Assembly (NCBI GenBank): GCA_040903745.1 | Contig: JBBDUV010000072.1 | Coordinates: 1 to 64,000, forward strand | From: M55B112 sp040903745 | Lineage (GTDB): Bacteria; Bacteroidota; Bacteroidia; Bacteroidales; GCA-2748055 | Reading direction: 5' to 3' | Length of the DNA: 64,000 nucleotides | Shown here: positions 37,258 to 45,601 of the stretch, piece by piece | Layout: each line of letters starts with the position of its first letter | Numbering within the stretch: the stretch's first letter is position 1 | Notes under the pieces: generated by a model | What the model saw: only the letters and a program-made list of their open reading frames with translations | Database searches by the model: none | Told to the model about the DNA's origin: nothing | Made by a program: the position numbers and the translations under genes

Positions 37258-37716
37258 AGAGGTGGTGGAAGGGAGCAGTGGAGTGGAGGTATGGAGCAGT
37301 GGAGTGGAGGTATGGAGCAGTAGTGGAAGGGAGCTGTGGTGGAAGGGAGCTGTGGTGGAAGGGAGTAGTGAAGTAGTGGAGAAATGGAGCAGTGGAGAAA
37401 TGGAGCAGTGGAGAAATGGAGCAGTGGAGCAGTGGAGAAATGGAGCAGTGGTGGAAGGGAGCAGTGGAGGAAGGGAGTAGTGAAGGAAGGGAGTAGTGAA
37501 GGAAGGGAATAATGGAGGAAGGGAATAGTGGAGGAAGGGAGCAGTGGAGGAAGGGAGAAGTGGAGGAATGGAGTAGTGAAGTAGTGGAGAAATGGAGCAG
37601 TGGTGGAAGGGAGTAGTGAAGTAGTGGAGAAATGGAGCAGTGGTGGAAGGGAGCAGTGGAGGAAGGGAGTAGTGGAGGAAGGGAGTAGTGGAGGAAGGGA
37701 GTAGTGGAGGAAGGGA
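37258..37716. repeat. Purine-rich 16-bp minisatellite
   Basis: About 28 imperfect units of about 16 bp (GTAGTGGAGGAAGGGA, GTGGAGAAATGGAGCA and close variants) run head to tail, with a few longer units near the left end. The plus strand is almost pure purine plus T. Because 16 is not a multiple of 3, all minus-strand frames read as Leu/Pro/Ser/Thr-rich nonsense. The array fills the 551-bp gap between the permease and hemN, ending about 64 bp before the hemN ATG. Confidence 0.95.
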
Positions 37717-37779
37717 AAAAAGGAGATGAGATATAGTGAGATGAGGAGCCAGAATGGAGATAAAAAATTACCATAAATA

Positions 37780-39672
37780 ATGAAGATAGACAATAAATTA
37801 CTGGGAAAATACAATGTGGCGGTTCCCCGCTACACCAGCTATCCGCCGGCCAATCACTTTAGCGGAGGATTCACATCCGCTGATCAGGAAGCACTGCTGG
37901 TCCGGTCGAACAGCTGGCAACCTCGGCACATCGCCCTCTACGTCCACGTTCCCTTCTGCAAAAAGATCTGCTTCTACTGCGGATGCAATGCCTGCAGGCT
38001 CAACAGCAGCAACGAGGTAAGGAACTATATCGATGCGCTGAAAAAGGAGATCGCCATGGCAGCACGACACATCGACAAGGATCGCCGGGTAACGCAGCTG
38101 CACTTCGGCGGCGGCACCCCCAACGCGATCCCCGCGGAGATGCTGACAGAGATTGTGGAGCTGTTCAGGTCGCTCTTTACTTTTACCGGTAATGCCGAAA
38201 TCGCCATTGAGACCAACCCTGCCTACCTCGACGAACCCTACCTCGATGCACTGCTAAAGACCGGGTTCAACCGGTTCAGCTTCGGGATTCAGGATTTCGA
38301 CAAAGAGGTGCTGAAGATGGTGAACCGTGAGCCCAGCGCCATGCCGGTGGCCGAGCTTATGGCGTATGTGAAAGGTGGTAGGAGCAGAGATTTCGGCAGT
38401 ATGGAGAAAAAGGATTTGAATCCTGGTGAGAGAATTCCTAAAGAAGAGCAGGGAAACACAACAGGTATGGGGACGATCCCCGAAAATGCGGGGACCAATG
38501 CTACAGGCAGAAAAGCGATCCCCGGGGAAGAACAGGACGATGCTGCAGGTAAAGGCGCGATCCCTGGGAAAAGAGGGGTCAATGCAGCTGCTGAAGGCGC
38601 GATCCCCCGGAAGGACCAGGAGGATGCTGCAGCTGAAGGGGCGATCCCCCGGAAGGACCAGGAGGATGCTGCAGGCGGAAAAGTGACGGTAAACCTTGAT
38701 TTTATTTACGGACTTCCTGGTCAGACCGTGGAGAGCTTCACTGCGACAATGCAACAGGCGGCGGCGTTGCGGCCAGACAGGCTGGTGACCTTCTCTTATG
38801 CCCATGTTCCGTGGTTGAAAAAGCATCAGCAGATTTTGGAGAAGCGCGGATTGCCGGGTCCGGAAGAAAAGACCGACATGTTCCTGGCGGGATACCATGT
38901 GATGAAGGCTGCCGGGTATGAGCCGATCGGGCTCGACCATTTCGTGAAAAAGGAGGATGAGCTATACCGGGCACTGGAAAACAGTCAGCTGCACAGGAAC
39001 TTCCAGGGGTACTGTACACGGGGTACCACCGGACAGGTCTACGCTTTCGGCGTCACGGCGATCAGTCAGCTCGAAAAATCCTACCTCCAGAACACAAAGT
39101 CGATAAAAACCTATATCGATGAGATCGCGAACGGCAGGTTCCCGGTGGAGAAAGGGATGCGGGTGAGCGACGACCAGCTGATCATCCGTGAGGTGATCAC
39201 GCAACTGATGTGCAACAAGCAGCTGGATTGGGCCGATCTGGCGGCGTCGACTGGGATACCTGGAGCAGAAGGGATGACTGGAGCAGAAAGGATGACTGGA
39301 GCAGAAAGGATGACTGGAGCAGAAAGGATGACTGGAGCAGAAGGGTCGAAAAGTGTGGGAGCATCGGCTGGAACAGAGGAAACAACAAAAGCAGCAGGAG
39401 GGACGAGAGTGGCTGGGACAGATGGAAAAAAAGGAACGGGTGCAAATTCAGGAACGGGTGTCGGGAGCCGGGGTATGACGGCTGACCGGCTGAAGCAACT
39501 GGTTGGATATAATCCGGTAAGGCTGGAGGAGATGCAGCGCGACGGACTGCTGGAGTTTGATGAGGAGGGATTGACCGTAACCGAAACCGGCTCGATATTC
39601 ATCCGGAACATCGCGGCGCTGTTCGATCCGGCCTACAGCGAGCAGGTGAACAGGTACTCAAAATCGGTGTAG
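37780..39672 (+). CDS. hemN: Oxygen-independent coproporphyrinogen III oxidase with two repeat insertions
   Basis: Radical-SAM enzyme that decarboxylates coproporphyrinogen III to protoporphyrinogen IX without oxygen. The Fe-S motif is HVPFCKKICFYCGC (C-x3-C-x2-C), followed by LHFGGGTPN, NRFSFGIQDFD, LDFIYGLPGQT and the C-terminal LKQLVGYNPVRLEEM domain. It has 630 residues against about 457 in E. coli. Removing two low-complexity insertions (about 202-300 and 493-566) leaves 457. The first consists largely of six 14-residue repeats, the second starts with GAERMT repeats. Both sit between conserved elements and all core motifs are intact, so the enzyme may still work. hemG follows 94 bp later. 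Confidence 0.93.
   Translation: MKIDNKLLGKYNVAVPRYTSYPPANHFSGGFTSADQEALLVRSNSWQPRHIALYVHVPFCKKICFYCGCNACRLNSSNEVRNYIDALKKEIAMAARHIDKDRRVTQLHFGGGTPNAIPAEMLTEIVELFRSLFTFTGNAEIAIETNPAYLDEPYLDALLKTGFNRFSFGIQDFDKEVLKMVNREPSAMPVAELMAYVKGGRSRDFGSMEKKDLNPGERIPKEEQGNTTGMGTIPENAGTNATGRKAIPGEEQDDAAGKGAIPGKRGVNAAAEGAIPRKDQEDAAAEGAIPRKDQEDAAGGKVTVNLDFIYGLPGQTVESFTATMQQAAALRPDRLVTFSYAHVPWLKKHQQILEKRGLPGPEEKTDMFLAGYHVMKAAGYEPIGLDHFVKKEDELYRALENSQLHRNFQGYCTRGTTGQVYAFGVTAISQLEKSYLQNTKSIKTYIDEIANGRFPVEKGMRVSDDQLIIREVITQLMCNKQLDWADLAASTGIPGAEGMTGAERMTGAERMTGAERMTGAEGSKSVGASAGTEETTKAAGGTRVAGTDGKKGTGANSGTGVGSRGMTADRLKQLVGYNPVRLEEMQRDGLLEFDEEGLTVTETGSIFIRNIAALFDPAYSEQVNRYSKSV
38428..38679 (+). repeat. 42-bp coding repeats in hemN (six units)
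   Basis: Six consecutive 14-residue units fit the pattern xxIPxxxxxxAAxx: ERIPKEEQGNTTGM, GTIPENAGTNATGR, KAIPGEEQDDAAGK, GAIPGKRGVNAAAE, GAIPRKDQEDAAAE and GAIPRKDQEDAAGG. The last two are nearly identical in DNA, so the array grew from older to younger copies toward the 3' side. The reading frame is kept. Confidence 0.92.
39262..39342 (+). repeat. 18-bp coding repeats in hemN (GAERMT)
   Basis: GGAGCAGAAAGGATGACT is repeated four times in a row (first copy GGG for AGG) plus a half copy, encoding GAEGMT and three GAERMT units. The three inner copies are almost identical, which indicates recent expansion. The purine-rich unit resembles the GGAGCAGTGG core of the minisatellite upstream of the gene. 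Confidence 0.92.
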
Positions 39673-39766
39673 ACACTGTTAATTTTTCATTTTGGGAAGA
39701 AGACAGCAAACTGATCAGCTATGCAGGTGTTATATTGGATGCAGCTAAAGAGACAGAGGAGTAAAA

Positions 39767-41173
39767 ATGACAACAAACAAGGGTAAAGAAAATAGAACAG
39801 GCAAAGCAGATGTTGTGGTAATCGGTGCCGGACTCACAGGTCTCACAACGGCATTTTACCTGTTGAAGGCGGGACTCAGCGTTGCTGTGATTGAAAAGGA
39901 GGAGCGGATCGGCGGGGTGATCCGGACCATCCACAAGGATGGCTTCACCATCGAAGCAGGACCGAACACCGGTGTTTTCTCCACCCCTGAGTTGGTGCGA
40001 CTGTTCGACGATCTGGGCGATCGCTGCGCACCTGAATTTGCCAACAACAAGGGCAAGCAGCGGTGGATCTGGAAGGGCGGCAAGTGGCATCCGCTGCCGT
40101 CCGGACTGCGATCAGCCATTGCAACACCGCTTTTTTCGTGGTATGATAAATTCAGGATCCTCGCCGAACCTTTCAGGAGGCGTGGCACCGATCCCTATGA
40201 GACCGTGGCACAGCTGGTACGGCGGCGCATGGGCAAGAGCTACCTCGATTATGCGGTGGATCCGTTTATTTCTGGCATCTACGCCGGCGATCCCGACAGG
40301 CTGGTGACGCAGTTCGCACTGCCGAAGCTCTACAGGCTCGAGCAGGAGTATGGGAGTTTCATCCGGGGCGCAGCAAAAAAGCGGAAGGAGCCGAAGGATG
40401 AGCTGACAAAAAGGGCCACACGGGAGGTGTTTTCGGTGAAGGGTGGACTGCAGGGGCTGACCGATGCTATCGGGAAGGAAATTGGCAGGGAGAATTTCTG
40501 GTTGGGGGCCGGGGGACTGAAGGTGGACCGATCGGGCGACTGTTTCATTGCAACATTTACCCGGAACGGTAAACAGGAGTCTATTCCAGCTAACCGGGTG
40601 ATCTCGACCACCGGGGGCCATGCGCTGCAAGATATCTTCAGGTTTTTGCACGCCGAAGAGCTGGAGCCAATCAAAAAACTGCAATACGCCAGGGTGATCG
40701 AAGTGGTGGCGGCCTACCGGCAGTGGCCAGGGATACCACTGACCGCGTTTGGCGGACTTATCCCATCCAGGGAGCGGCGGGATGCACTGGGCATCCTCTT
40801 CACATCATCGATTTTCGAGGGGCGCACCCCGGAGGGCGGGGCAATCCTCTCGGTTTTCATGGGCGGGATGCGGCACCCGGAGCTATACGACAAAACCGAC
40901 GAGGAGATCGGCGCACTGGCAATGAAGGAGATCAGGGAGACGCTGCAAACGGGCGGTGCTCAGCCCGGTCATCTGGAGATCTTCCGGTACAGGTATGCGA
41001 TCCCCCAGTACGAGAAAAGCACGGGGGAGAGGCTGGTGGCGGTAAGGAGCATGGAGGAGCGGTATCCGGGAATGCTGCTCGCGGGAAACATCAGGGACGG
41101 GGTCGGGATGGCCGACCGCGTGAAGCAAGGGGTTGCCATTGCGGAACAGATCTTGGATGAAAACAGGGAATAA
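39767..41173 (+). CDS. hemG: Protoporphyrinogen oxidase (HemG/HemY-type flavoprotein)
   Basis: A 468-residue FAD-dependent oxidase that converts protoporphyrinogen IX to protoporphyrin IX. It has the dinucleotide motif VVVIGAGLTGLTTAFYLLKA with an acidic strand end (VIEKEERIGGVIRT), PFISGIYAGDPDRLVTQFAL, SVKGGLQGLTDAI and a C-terminal flavin contact LLAGNIRDGVGMADRVKQG. The order hemN-hemG-hemH follows the reaction order of the last three haem steps. Use of oxygen by this enzyme beside an oxygen-independent HemN suggests a facultative lifestyle, or another electron acceptor. Confidence 0.93.
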   Translation: MTTNKGKENRTGKADVVVIGAGLTGLTTAFYLLKAGLSVAVIEKEERIGGVIRTIHKDGFTIEAGPNTGVFSTPELVRLFDDLGDRCAPEFANNKGKQRWIWKGGKWHPLPSGLRSAIATPLFSWYDKFRILAEPFRRRGTDPYETVAQLVRRRMGKSYLDYAVDPFISGIYAGDPDRLVTQFALPKLYRLEQEYGSFIRGAAKKRKEPKDELTKRATREVFSVKGGLQGLTDAIGKEIGRENFWLGAGGLKVDRSGDCFIATFTRNGKQESIPANRVISTTGGHALQDIFRFLHAEELEPIKKLQYARVIEVVAAYRQWPGIPLTAFGGLIPSRERRDALGILFTSSIFEGRTPEGGAILSVFMGGMRHPELYDKTDEEIGALAMKEIRETLQTGGAQPGHLEIFRYRYAIPQYEKSTGERLVAVRSMEERYPGMLLAGNIRDGVGMADRVKQGVAIAEQILDENRE

Positions 41174-41184
41174 TAATTAGAAAG

Positions 41185-42219
41185 ATGAGAGTTTCAAGTG
41201 GAAAAATGAATAAGACCGGCGCGAAGACCGCTGACCAAAAAGAGGCCTGGGTGCTTGTGAATGTGGGAACGCCCGATGACCCATCGACCCTGTCAGTGCG
41301 GCGGTACCTGAGTGAATTCCTTAACGATCCAAAGGTTATCGATCTGCCGTGGCTCTCCAGGAATTTGCTGGTGAACCTGATCATCGTTCCGTTTCGTGCG
41401 CCGCGCTCGGCGAAAAAATATAGGTGGCTCTGGACGGAGGAGGGCTCTCCCCTGCTCCACCATATGAATGAATTGGTAAAAAAGCTACAGCAGCTGGCCG
41501 GTGATAGGGCCGATGTGTTCGGTGCAATGCGGTATGGCAATCCGCCGCTGGACGAGCTGGTGGATGAACTGGAAGAGAGCAGTTACAGTTCGGTGACCTA
41601 CCTGCCACTCTATCCGCAGTGGGCCGACTCCACAACCGGATCGGTGCAGCAGGTGATCTTCGGTCGTGTGCGCACACGGACAAGAATAATCGATCAGTTT
41701 TACGACCACCCGGGATTTTTAGAATGCTTTGCGGAGATCATACAAGGGCATGATCCCGGGAGCTTTGATCATGTGCTCTTCTCCTACCACGGACTGCCGC
41801 TGCGGCAGATCAGGAAGTCGCACCCGGAAGTGCCGGTACAAGGATGCAGCTGCGAAAAAGAGATGCCCTCCCACGGTACCTATTGCTATCGTGCAGCATG
41901 TTTCGCCACCACGCGGTTGCTGGCGGAAAAGTGTGGGATCCCGGGGGATCGCTGGTCGGTGGCATTCCAGTCGCGGTTGTCGAGAAACTGGATGTCGCCC
42001 TTCACCGATGAGCGCCTGGTGGAACTGGCTGAGAACGGAAAAAAGAGGGTGCTGGTGGTACCTGCCTCATTTGTGGCCGACTGCCTGGAGACCACCCTGG
42101 AGATCGGACATGAGTACCGGGAACTGTTCCTGGAAGCCGGCGGTGAGGAATTGGTGATGACGGAGAGCCTGAACAGTTCGGATAAATGGGCCGGGGTGCT
42201 TTATGAAATCCTGTTGTAA
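41185..42219 (+). CDS. hemH: Ferrochelatase
   Basis: Inserts Fe2+ into protoporphyrin IX. Landmarks are WVLVNVGTPDDPSTLSVRRY, the active-site SYHGLPLRQI, VAFQSRLSRNWMSPFTD and PASFVADCLETTLEIGHEY. At 344 residues it has normal length. It starts 11 bp after hemG, so the two are surely co-transcribed. ATG codons at 41185 and 41206 are both possible starts; the first is used. The stop is only 1 bp from the 3' end of the convergent nucleotidyltransferase pseudogene. Confidence 0.95.
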   Translation: MRVSSGKMNKTGAKTADQKEAWVLVNVGTPDDPSTLSVRRYLSEFLNDPKVIDLPWLSRNLLVNLIIVPFRAPRSAKKYRWLWTEEGSPLLHHMNELVKKLQQLAGDRADVFGAMRYGNPPLDELVDELEESSYSSVTYLPLYPQWADSTTGSVQQVIFGRVRTRTRIIDQFYDHPGFLECFAEIIQGHDPGSFDHVLFSYHGLPLRQIRKSHPEVPVQGCSCEKEMPSHGTYCYRAACFATTRLLAEKCGIPGDRWSVAFQSRLSRNWMSPFTDERLVELAENGKKRVLVVPASFVADCLETTLEIGHEYRELFLEAGGEELVMTESLNSSDKWAGVLYEILL

Positions 42220-42220
42220 T

Positions 42221-42523
42221 TCAGGCTATTTCTATCCCATTCCTTTTGATTTCATCAAGGAAGCCTGAAGTATCATTGTTCTTATCAATCAAAATCGGCT
42301 CAATTCTATCGTCAATTTGTCTTCTTAGCTTTCATAAAAGCGGATTCACAGTAAAAAAATCCCCGGGAATACTATCTACAACAATCGCCACATCGATATC
42401 ACTGTCTTCCCTGCTTGTCTCTTTCGCGTAAGACCCAAACAGGTAAACAGTTTCAAACTCAAAATGCTTGCCTAACAACAACTTGTATTGTTTGACTTTA
42501 TTTATAGCTTCTCCTTTATCCAT
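42221..42523 (-). pseudogene. MNT nucleotidyltransferase, broken by in-frame TGA
   Basis: The frame encodes an MNT-type minimal nucleotidyltransferase with YLFGSYAKETSREDSDIDVA (GSY...DxD motif). It stops at a TGA (42332-42334) after VNPLL, but the same frame runs on as KLRRQIDDRIEPILIDKNND and ends at 42221. Family members usually have Trp (TGG) at that point, so one G-to-A change explains the stop. Normally such proteins pair with HEPN toxins and neutralise them. The 63-residue product lacks the end of the fold, so activity is doubtful. It overlaps the HEPN remnant by 22 bp. Confidence 0.8.
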
Positions 42524-42615
42524 TGCTGCATTTCTTTCGTAAGATCAATAATTTCCTGACATTTTTCATGAGTCAGACCTTTTAACAACCTTTCCTTATG
42601 GGATGGATACCTGGC
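42502..42615 (-). pseudogene. HEPN-domain toxin remnant (C-terminal tail)
   Basis: Immediately upstream of, and overlapping, the MNT frame is an open tail reading ARYPSHKERLLKGLTHEKC followed by QEIIDLTKEMQQWIKEKL and a stop at 42502-42504. This fits the C-terminus of HEPN proteins encoded with MNT partners. Reading upstream, a TAG at 42616-42618 interrupts it and no N-terminal HEPN helices follow. Only about 38 codons of the gene survive. Confidence 0.6.
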
Positions 42616-42727
42616 CTAAACATGAAAAAAGTTGCGTAGCGCTCGCCGATGGAAAATCTTTAAACCCAACTACAAACCCGTGAATGATGCGGAATCAAAT
42701 ACAACTTTATAATCTAAACAGGCATAA

Positions 42728-42768
42728 AAAAAAAGGACTGCTATCTTTTTCAGGGCAATCCTTTTTTT
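42728..42768 (-). terminator. Terminator downstream of katG
   Basis: On the minus strand AAAAAAAGGATTGC, a 13-base loop, and GCAGTCCTTTTTTT form a 14-bp stem with one G-U pair, ending in a T-run. It lies about 100 bp beyond the katG stop. It is nearly symmetric and could also stop transcription from the other side. Confidence 0.8.
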
Positions 42769-42769
42769 A

Positions 42770-42839
42770 ACTTACCGGTTATTACTTACCGGTTATTACT
42801 TACCGGTTTCTACTAACCGGTTTTTACTAACCAGACGCT
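42770..42839. repeat. 14-bp tandem repeats (five units)
   Basis: ACTTACCGGTTATT occurs twice without change, followed by ACTTACCGGTTTCT, ACTAACCGGTTTTT and the decayed ACTAACCAGACGCT, all exactly 14 bp apart. Each unit carries ACCGGT. The array lies between the katG stop and its terminator hairpin, so it would be transcribed in the katG 3' UTR. Confidence 0.92.
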
Positions 42840-42870
42840 GTTTTTATCTATTTAGCAGAAACAGTGTTTT

Positions 42871-45057
42871 TCAATTGTTAATATCAAAACGATCTGCATT
42901 CATCACTTTGTTCCAGGCCTTTACAAAATCCCTGACAAATTTTTCCTTGTTGTCATCTTGTGCATACAATTCTGCATAAGCCCGCAACACAGAGTTTGAA
43001 CCAAAGACTAAATCAATCCTGGTTGCCGTCCATTTCATCTGATCTGTCTTTCTGTCGACAATATGATACAGATTATCTGAAACAGGCTTCCAATTGTTAT
43101 TCATGTCAGTAAGATTAACAAAGAAATCATTTGTCAAAACGCCTTCTCTGTCTGTAAATACACCATGTTTTGTTCCTCCATGGTTTGCTCCCAAAACACG
43201 CATACCTCCAATAAGAACTGTCATTTCAGGAGCGGTTAGACCCATAAGCTGTGTTCTGTCTAGCAGGAGTTCTTCAGGCTGCACGGCATAATCCTTTTTG
43301 AGCCAGTTTCTGTATCCATCGTGAATGGGTTCAAGGTCATCAAAAGATTCGGCATCGGTCATTTCGTCTGTGGCATCACCCCTTCCCGGAATAAAATGCA
43401 CCTTTATTTCCACCCCGGCTTCCTGCGCTGCTTTTTCAACGGCGGCAGTACCTCCCAGCACAATCAGATCGGCGATACTCACTTTTTTCTCCAGGCTTTG
43501 CTGAATTTCTTCCAGTTTTGCCAGCACCTTGCGTAACCTTTCTGGTTCGTTCCCTGCCCAGTCTTTCTGGGGTGCAAGACGGATTCTTGCTCCGTTGGCA
43601 CCACCCCTGTAGTCGGAGCCTCTGAATGTTCTTGCACTATCCCATGCTGTATTGATCAGCTCTGTTTGAGACAGCCCACTACTTAGCAATTTCTTCTTCA
43701 TCGCTTCAATTTCTGCTTCCGATAGTTTATAGTCAACCGCCGGAACGGGATCCTGCCAGATAAGATCTTCCTTGGGCACATCTGGTCCCAGGTATCGGCT
43801 CTTAGGTCCCAGGTCACGGTGGGTCAACTTAAACCACGCACGGGAAAATACCTCTTCAAAATACTCCGAATCTTTATAAAAGCGTTCCGAAATTTTCCGG
43901 TATTCCGGATCCATTTTCAGTGCCATATCGGCATCGGTCATGATGGGATTGCGGCGTACACCGGGAATATGGGCATCAAAGGGTTTGTCCTCCTCCTTCA
44001 TTTTGATTGGTTCCCATTGCCATGCCCCTGCGGGACTTTTTCTGGACTCCCACTCGTGGTTGAGCAAAAGATGGAAATAGGTGTGGTTCCATCTGTCTGG
44101 CTTGCTCGACCAAGCACCTTCCAGACCGCTGGATACAGTATCTTCAGAATGTCCCTTACCTTTCGGGTTTTTCCAACCTAAGCCCTGCTCTTCCGGTCCT
44201 GCCTCTTCCGGCTTCGGACCCAGAATTGATGCATCGCCATTTCCATGAGCCTTACCGACAGTATGACCACCGGCGGTTAATGCAACGGTTTCTTCATCGT
44301 TCATGGCCATCCGCTTGAATGTCATGCGCACATCCTTTGCACTTCTTAAAGGATCCGGATTGCCATCTACCCCCTCAGGGTTGACATAAATCAACCCCAT
44401 CTGTACAGCAGCCAGAGGATTTTCCAGTGACTCACGGTCCTTGTCATCGGAATAACGTGATTTAGTCGGTTCGAGCCACTCCTTTTCGGCCCCCCAGAAA
44501 ATGTCCTTTTCAGGGTGCCAGATATCTTCGCGTCCACCGCCAAACCCAAAGGTTTTAAAGCCCATGGATTCATAGGCCATATTTCCGGCCAGTATAAACA
44601 GATCGGCCCATGATAACTTATTCCCATATTTTTTCTTGATGGGCCATAATAACCTGCGTGCCTTATCAAGGCTTACATTATCAGGCCAGCTATTGAGGGG
44701 TGCAAAGCGCTGATTTCCGGTGTTGCTTCCACCACGTCCATCAGCGATACGATAGGTTCCGGCACTGTGCCATGCCATTCTGATCATAAAACCACCATAA
44801 TGTCCCCAATCAGCCGGCCACCAATCCTGGCTATCGGTCATGAGATTTTTAAGGTCTTTTTTCACTGCATTCAGATCGAGCTTTTTAAATTCTTCCCGAT
44901 AATTAAAATCCTGACCTATAGGATTTGTTTTGGTGTCGTGCTGGTGCAGAATATCCAAATTCAGTGCATTTGGCCACCAACTCATTACTGATTTACTGGT
45001 GTCCGTGTTTGCCCCGTGCATTACCGGGCATTTTCCTTTTTTCGAAGTGTTGTCCAT
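42871..45057 (-). CDS. katG: Catalase-peroxidase
   Basis: Bifunctional haem catalase-peroxidase of 728 residues that removes H2O2. The distal haem site is RMAWHSAGTYR and the proximal His region is ALTAGGHTVGKAHG. The residues that form the Met-Tyr-Trp adduct needed for catalase activity are present: Trp in RMAWH, Tyr in MGLIYVNPEG and Met in VRMTFKRMAM. Both N- and C-terminal peroxidase-like halves are complete. It starts 5 bp after the Fur/PerR gene and is in one operon with it. The haem it needs can come from the hem genes just beyond its 3' end. Confidence 0.98.
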   Translation of the reverse strand: MDNTSKKGKCPVMHGANTDTSKSVMSWWPNALNLDILHQHDTKTNPIGQDFNYREEFKKLDLNAVKKDLKNLMTDSQDWWPADWGHYGGFMIRMAWHSAGTYRIADGRGGSNTGNQRFAPLNSWPDNVSLDKARRLLWPIKKKYGNKLSWADLFILAGNMAYESMGFKTFGFGGGREDIWHPEKDIFWGAEKEWLEPTKSRYSDDKDRESLENPLAAVQMGLIYVNPEGVDGNPDPLRSAKDVRMTFKRMAMNDEETVALTAGGHTVGKAHGNGDASILGPKPEEAGPEEQGLGWKNPKGKGHSEDTVSSGLEGAWSSKPDRWNHTYFHLLLNHEWESRKSPAGAWQWEPIKMKEEDKPFDAHIPGVRRNPIMTDADMALKMDPEYRKISERFYKDSEYFEEVFSRAWFKLTHRDLGPKSRYLGPDVPKEDLIWQDPVPAVDYKLSEAEIEAMKKKLLSSGLSQTELINTAWDSARTFRGSDYRGGANGARIRLAPQKDWAGNEPERLRKVLAKLEEIQQSLEKKVSIADLIVLGGTAAVEKAAQEAGVEIKVHFIPGRGDATDEMTDAESFDDLEPIHDGYRNWLKKDYAVQPEELLLDRTQLMGLTAPEMTVLIGGMRVLGANHGGTKHGVFTDREGVLTNDFFVNLTDMNNNWKPVSDNLYHIVDRKTDQMKWTATRIDLVFGSNSVLRAYAELYAQDDNKEKFVRDFVKAWNKVMNADRFDINN

Positions 45058-45062
45058 ATTAT

Positions 45063-45509
45063 TTATTGATTTAGTGTATTTCTCTCGTATGCTTTTCGCT
45101 TTCCGATAATTTGCAGTCTGATATCTTCAATCTTAAAATCAGGAATTCCCTTCTCTTCAAAATATTTTTCAAGCAGTTCGTTTAGTTCATTATCATAGTA
45201 ATCTGCAATGCTGTCAGAATCAGAATAATAAATATGATGATGATTTTCCGTAATGGCATCATATCGCATAATATCCTTGTCCGTTTTAACTTTACTAACT
45301 ACACCATTTCCAACCAATGTGTCCAATACTTTATATACAGTTCCTGTTGCAATATTTGGATGAGATTCCCTGATATATTCTATAATTTTATCTGCAGTAG
45401 GATGATTATTTAATGTATGAATGGCCTCGAGTATGATAATTCTTTGCGGAGTAATCTTTAATCCTTTTTCTAAAAATTTATCTCTTATTTCTTCAAGCAA
45501 AGCATTCAT
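45063..45509 (-). CDS. perR: Fur-family regulator (PerR-like)
   Basis: A 148-residue Fur-family repressor: winged helix with ITPQRIIILEAIHTLNNHPT and NIATGTVYKVLDTLVGNGVV, then the metal region ENHHHIYYSDSDSIADYYD. The structural-zinc CxxC pairs of many Fur proteins are absent. First gene of a two-gene operon with katG, it is most likely a peroxide sensor that represses katG and itself. The PerR assignment rests on this context. Confidence 0.88.
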   Translation of the reverse strand: MNALLEEIRDKFLEKGLKITPQRIIILEAIHTLNNHPTADKIIEYIRESHPNIATGTVYKVLDTLVGNGVVSKVKTDKDIMRYDAITENHHHIYYSDSDSIADYYDNELNELLEKYFEEKGIPDFKIEDIRLQIIGKRKAYERNTLNQ

Positions 45510-45534
45510 ATGTAAAAATCCTTTATTTAACTGC

Positions 45535-45553
45535 TTAATATAAAATAATATAA
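45535..45553. promoter_or_regulatory. Candidate PerR/Fur operator
   Basis: An AT-rich imperfect palindrome, TTAATATAAAATAATATAA, lies about 25 bp upstream of the regulator start. It resembles PerR boxes (TTATAAT-N-ATTATAA) only loosely. Confidence 0.3.
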
Positions 45554-45601
45554 CTATCGGTTTAACTACAGGTAACTGGTTGCCTCACCCCATAATTATT
45601 T

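Noticed and set aside
37185..37814. Minus-strand frames of 174-209 residues rich in Leu, Pro, Ser, Thr, Phe and His
   Set aside because: They are read through the 16-bp minisatellite; any frame stays open because the repeat lacks stops on that strand, and the composition is nonsense.
38254..38940. 228-residue minus-strand frame across hemN
   Set aside because: Follows the 42-bp repeats on the opposite strand; hemN motifs show which strand codes.
42332..42334. TGA read as tryptophan in the MNT gene
   Set aside because: Many genes here end normally in TGA (for example pyrC and mfd-side genes), and Trp is TGG elsewhere, so a nonsense change is simpler.
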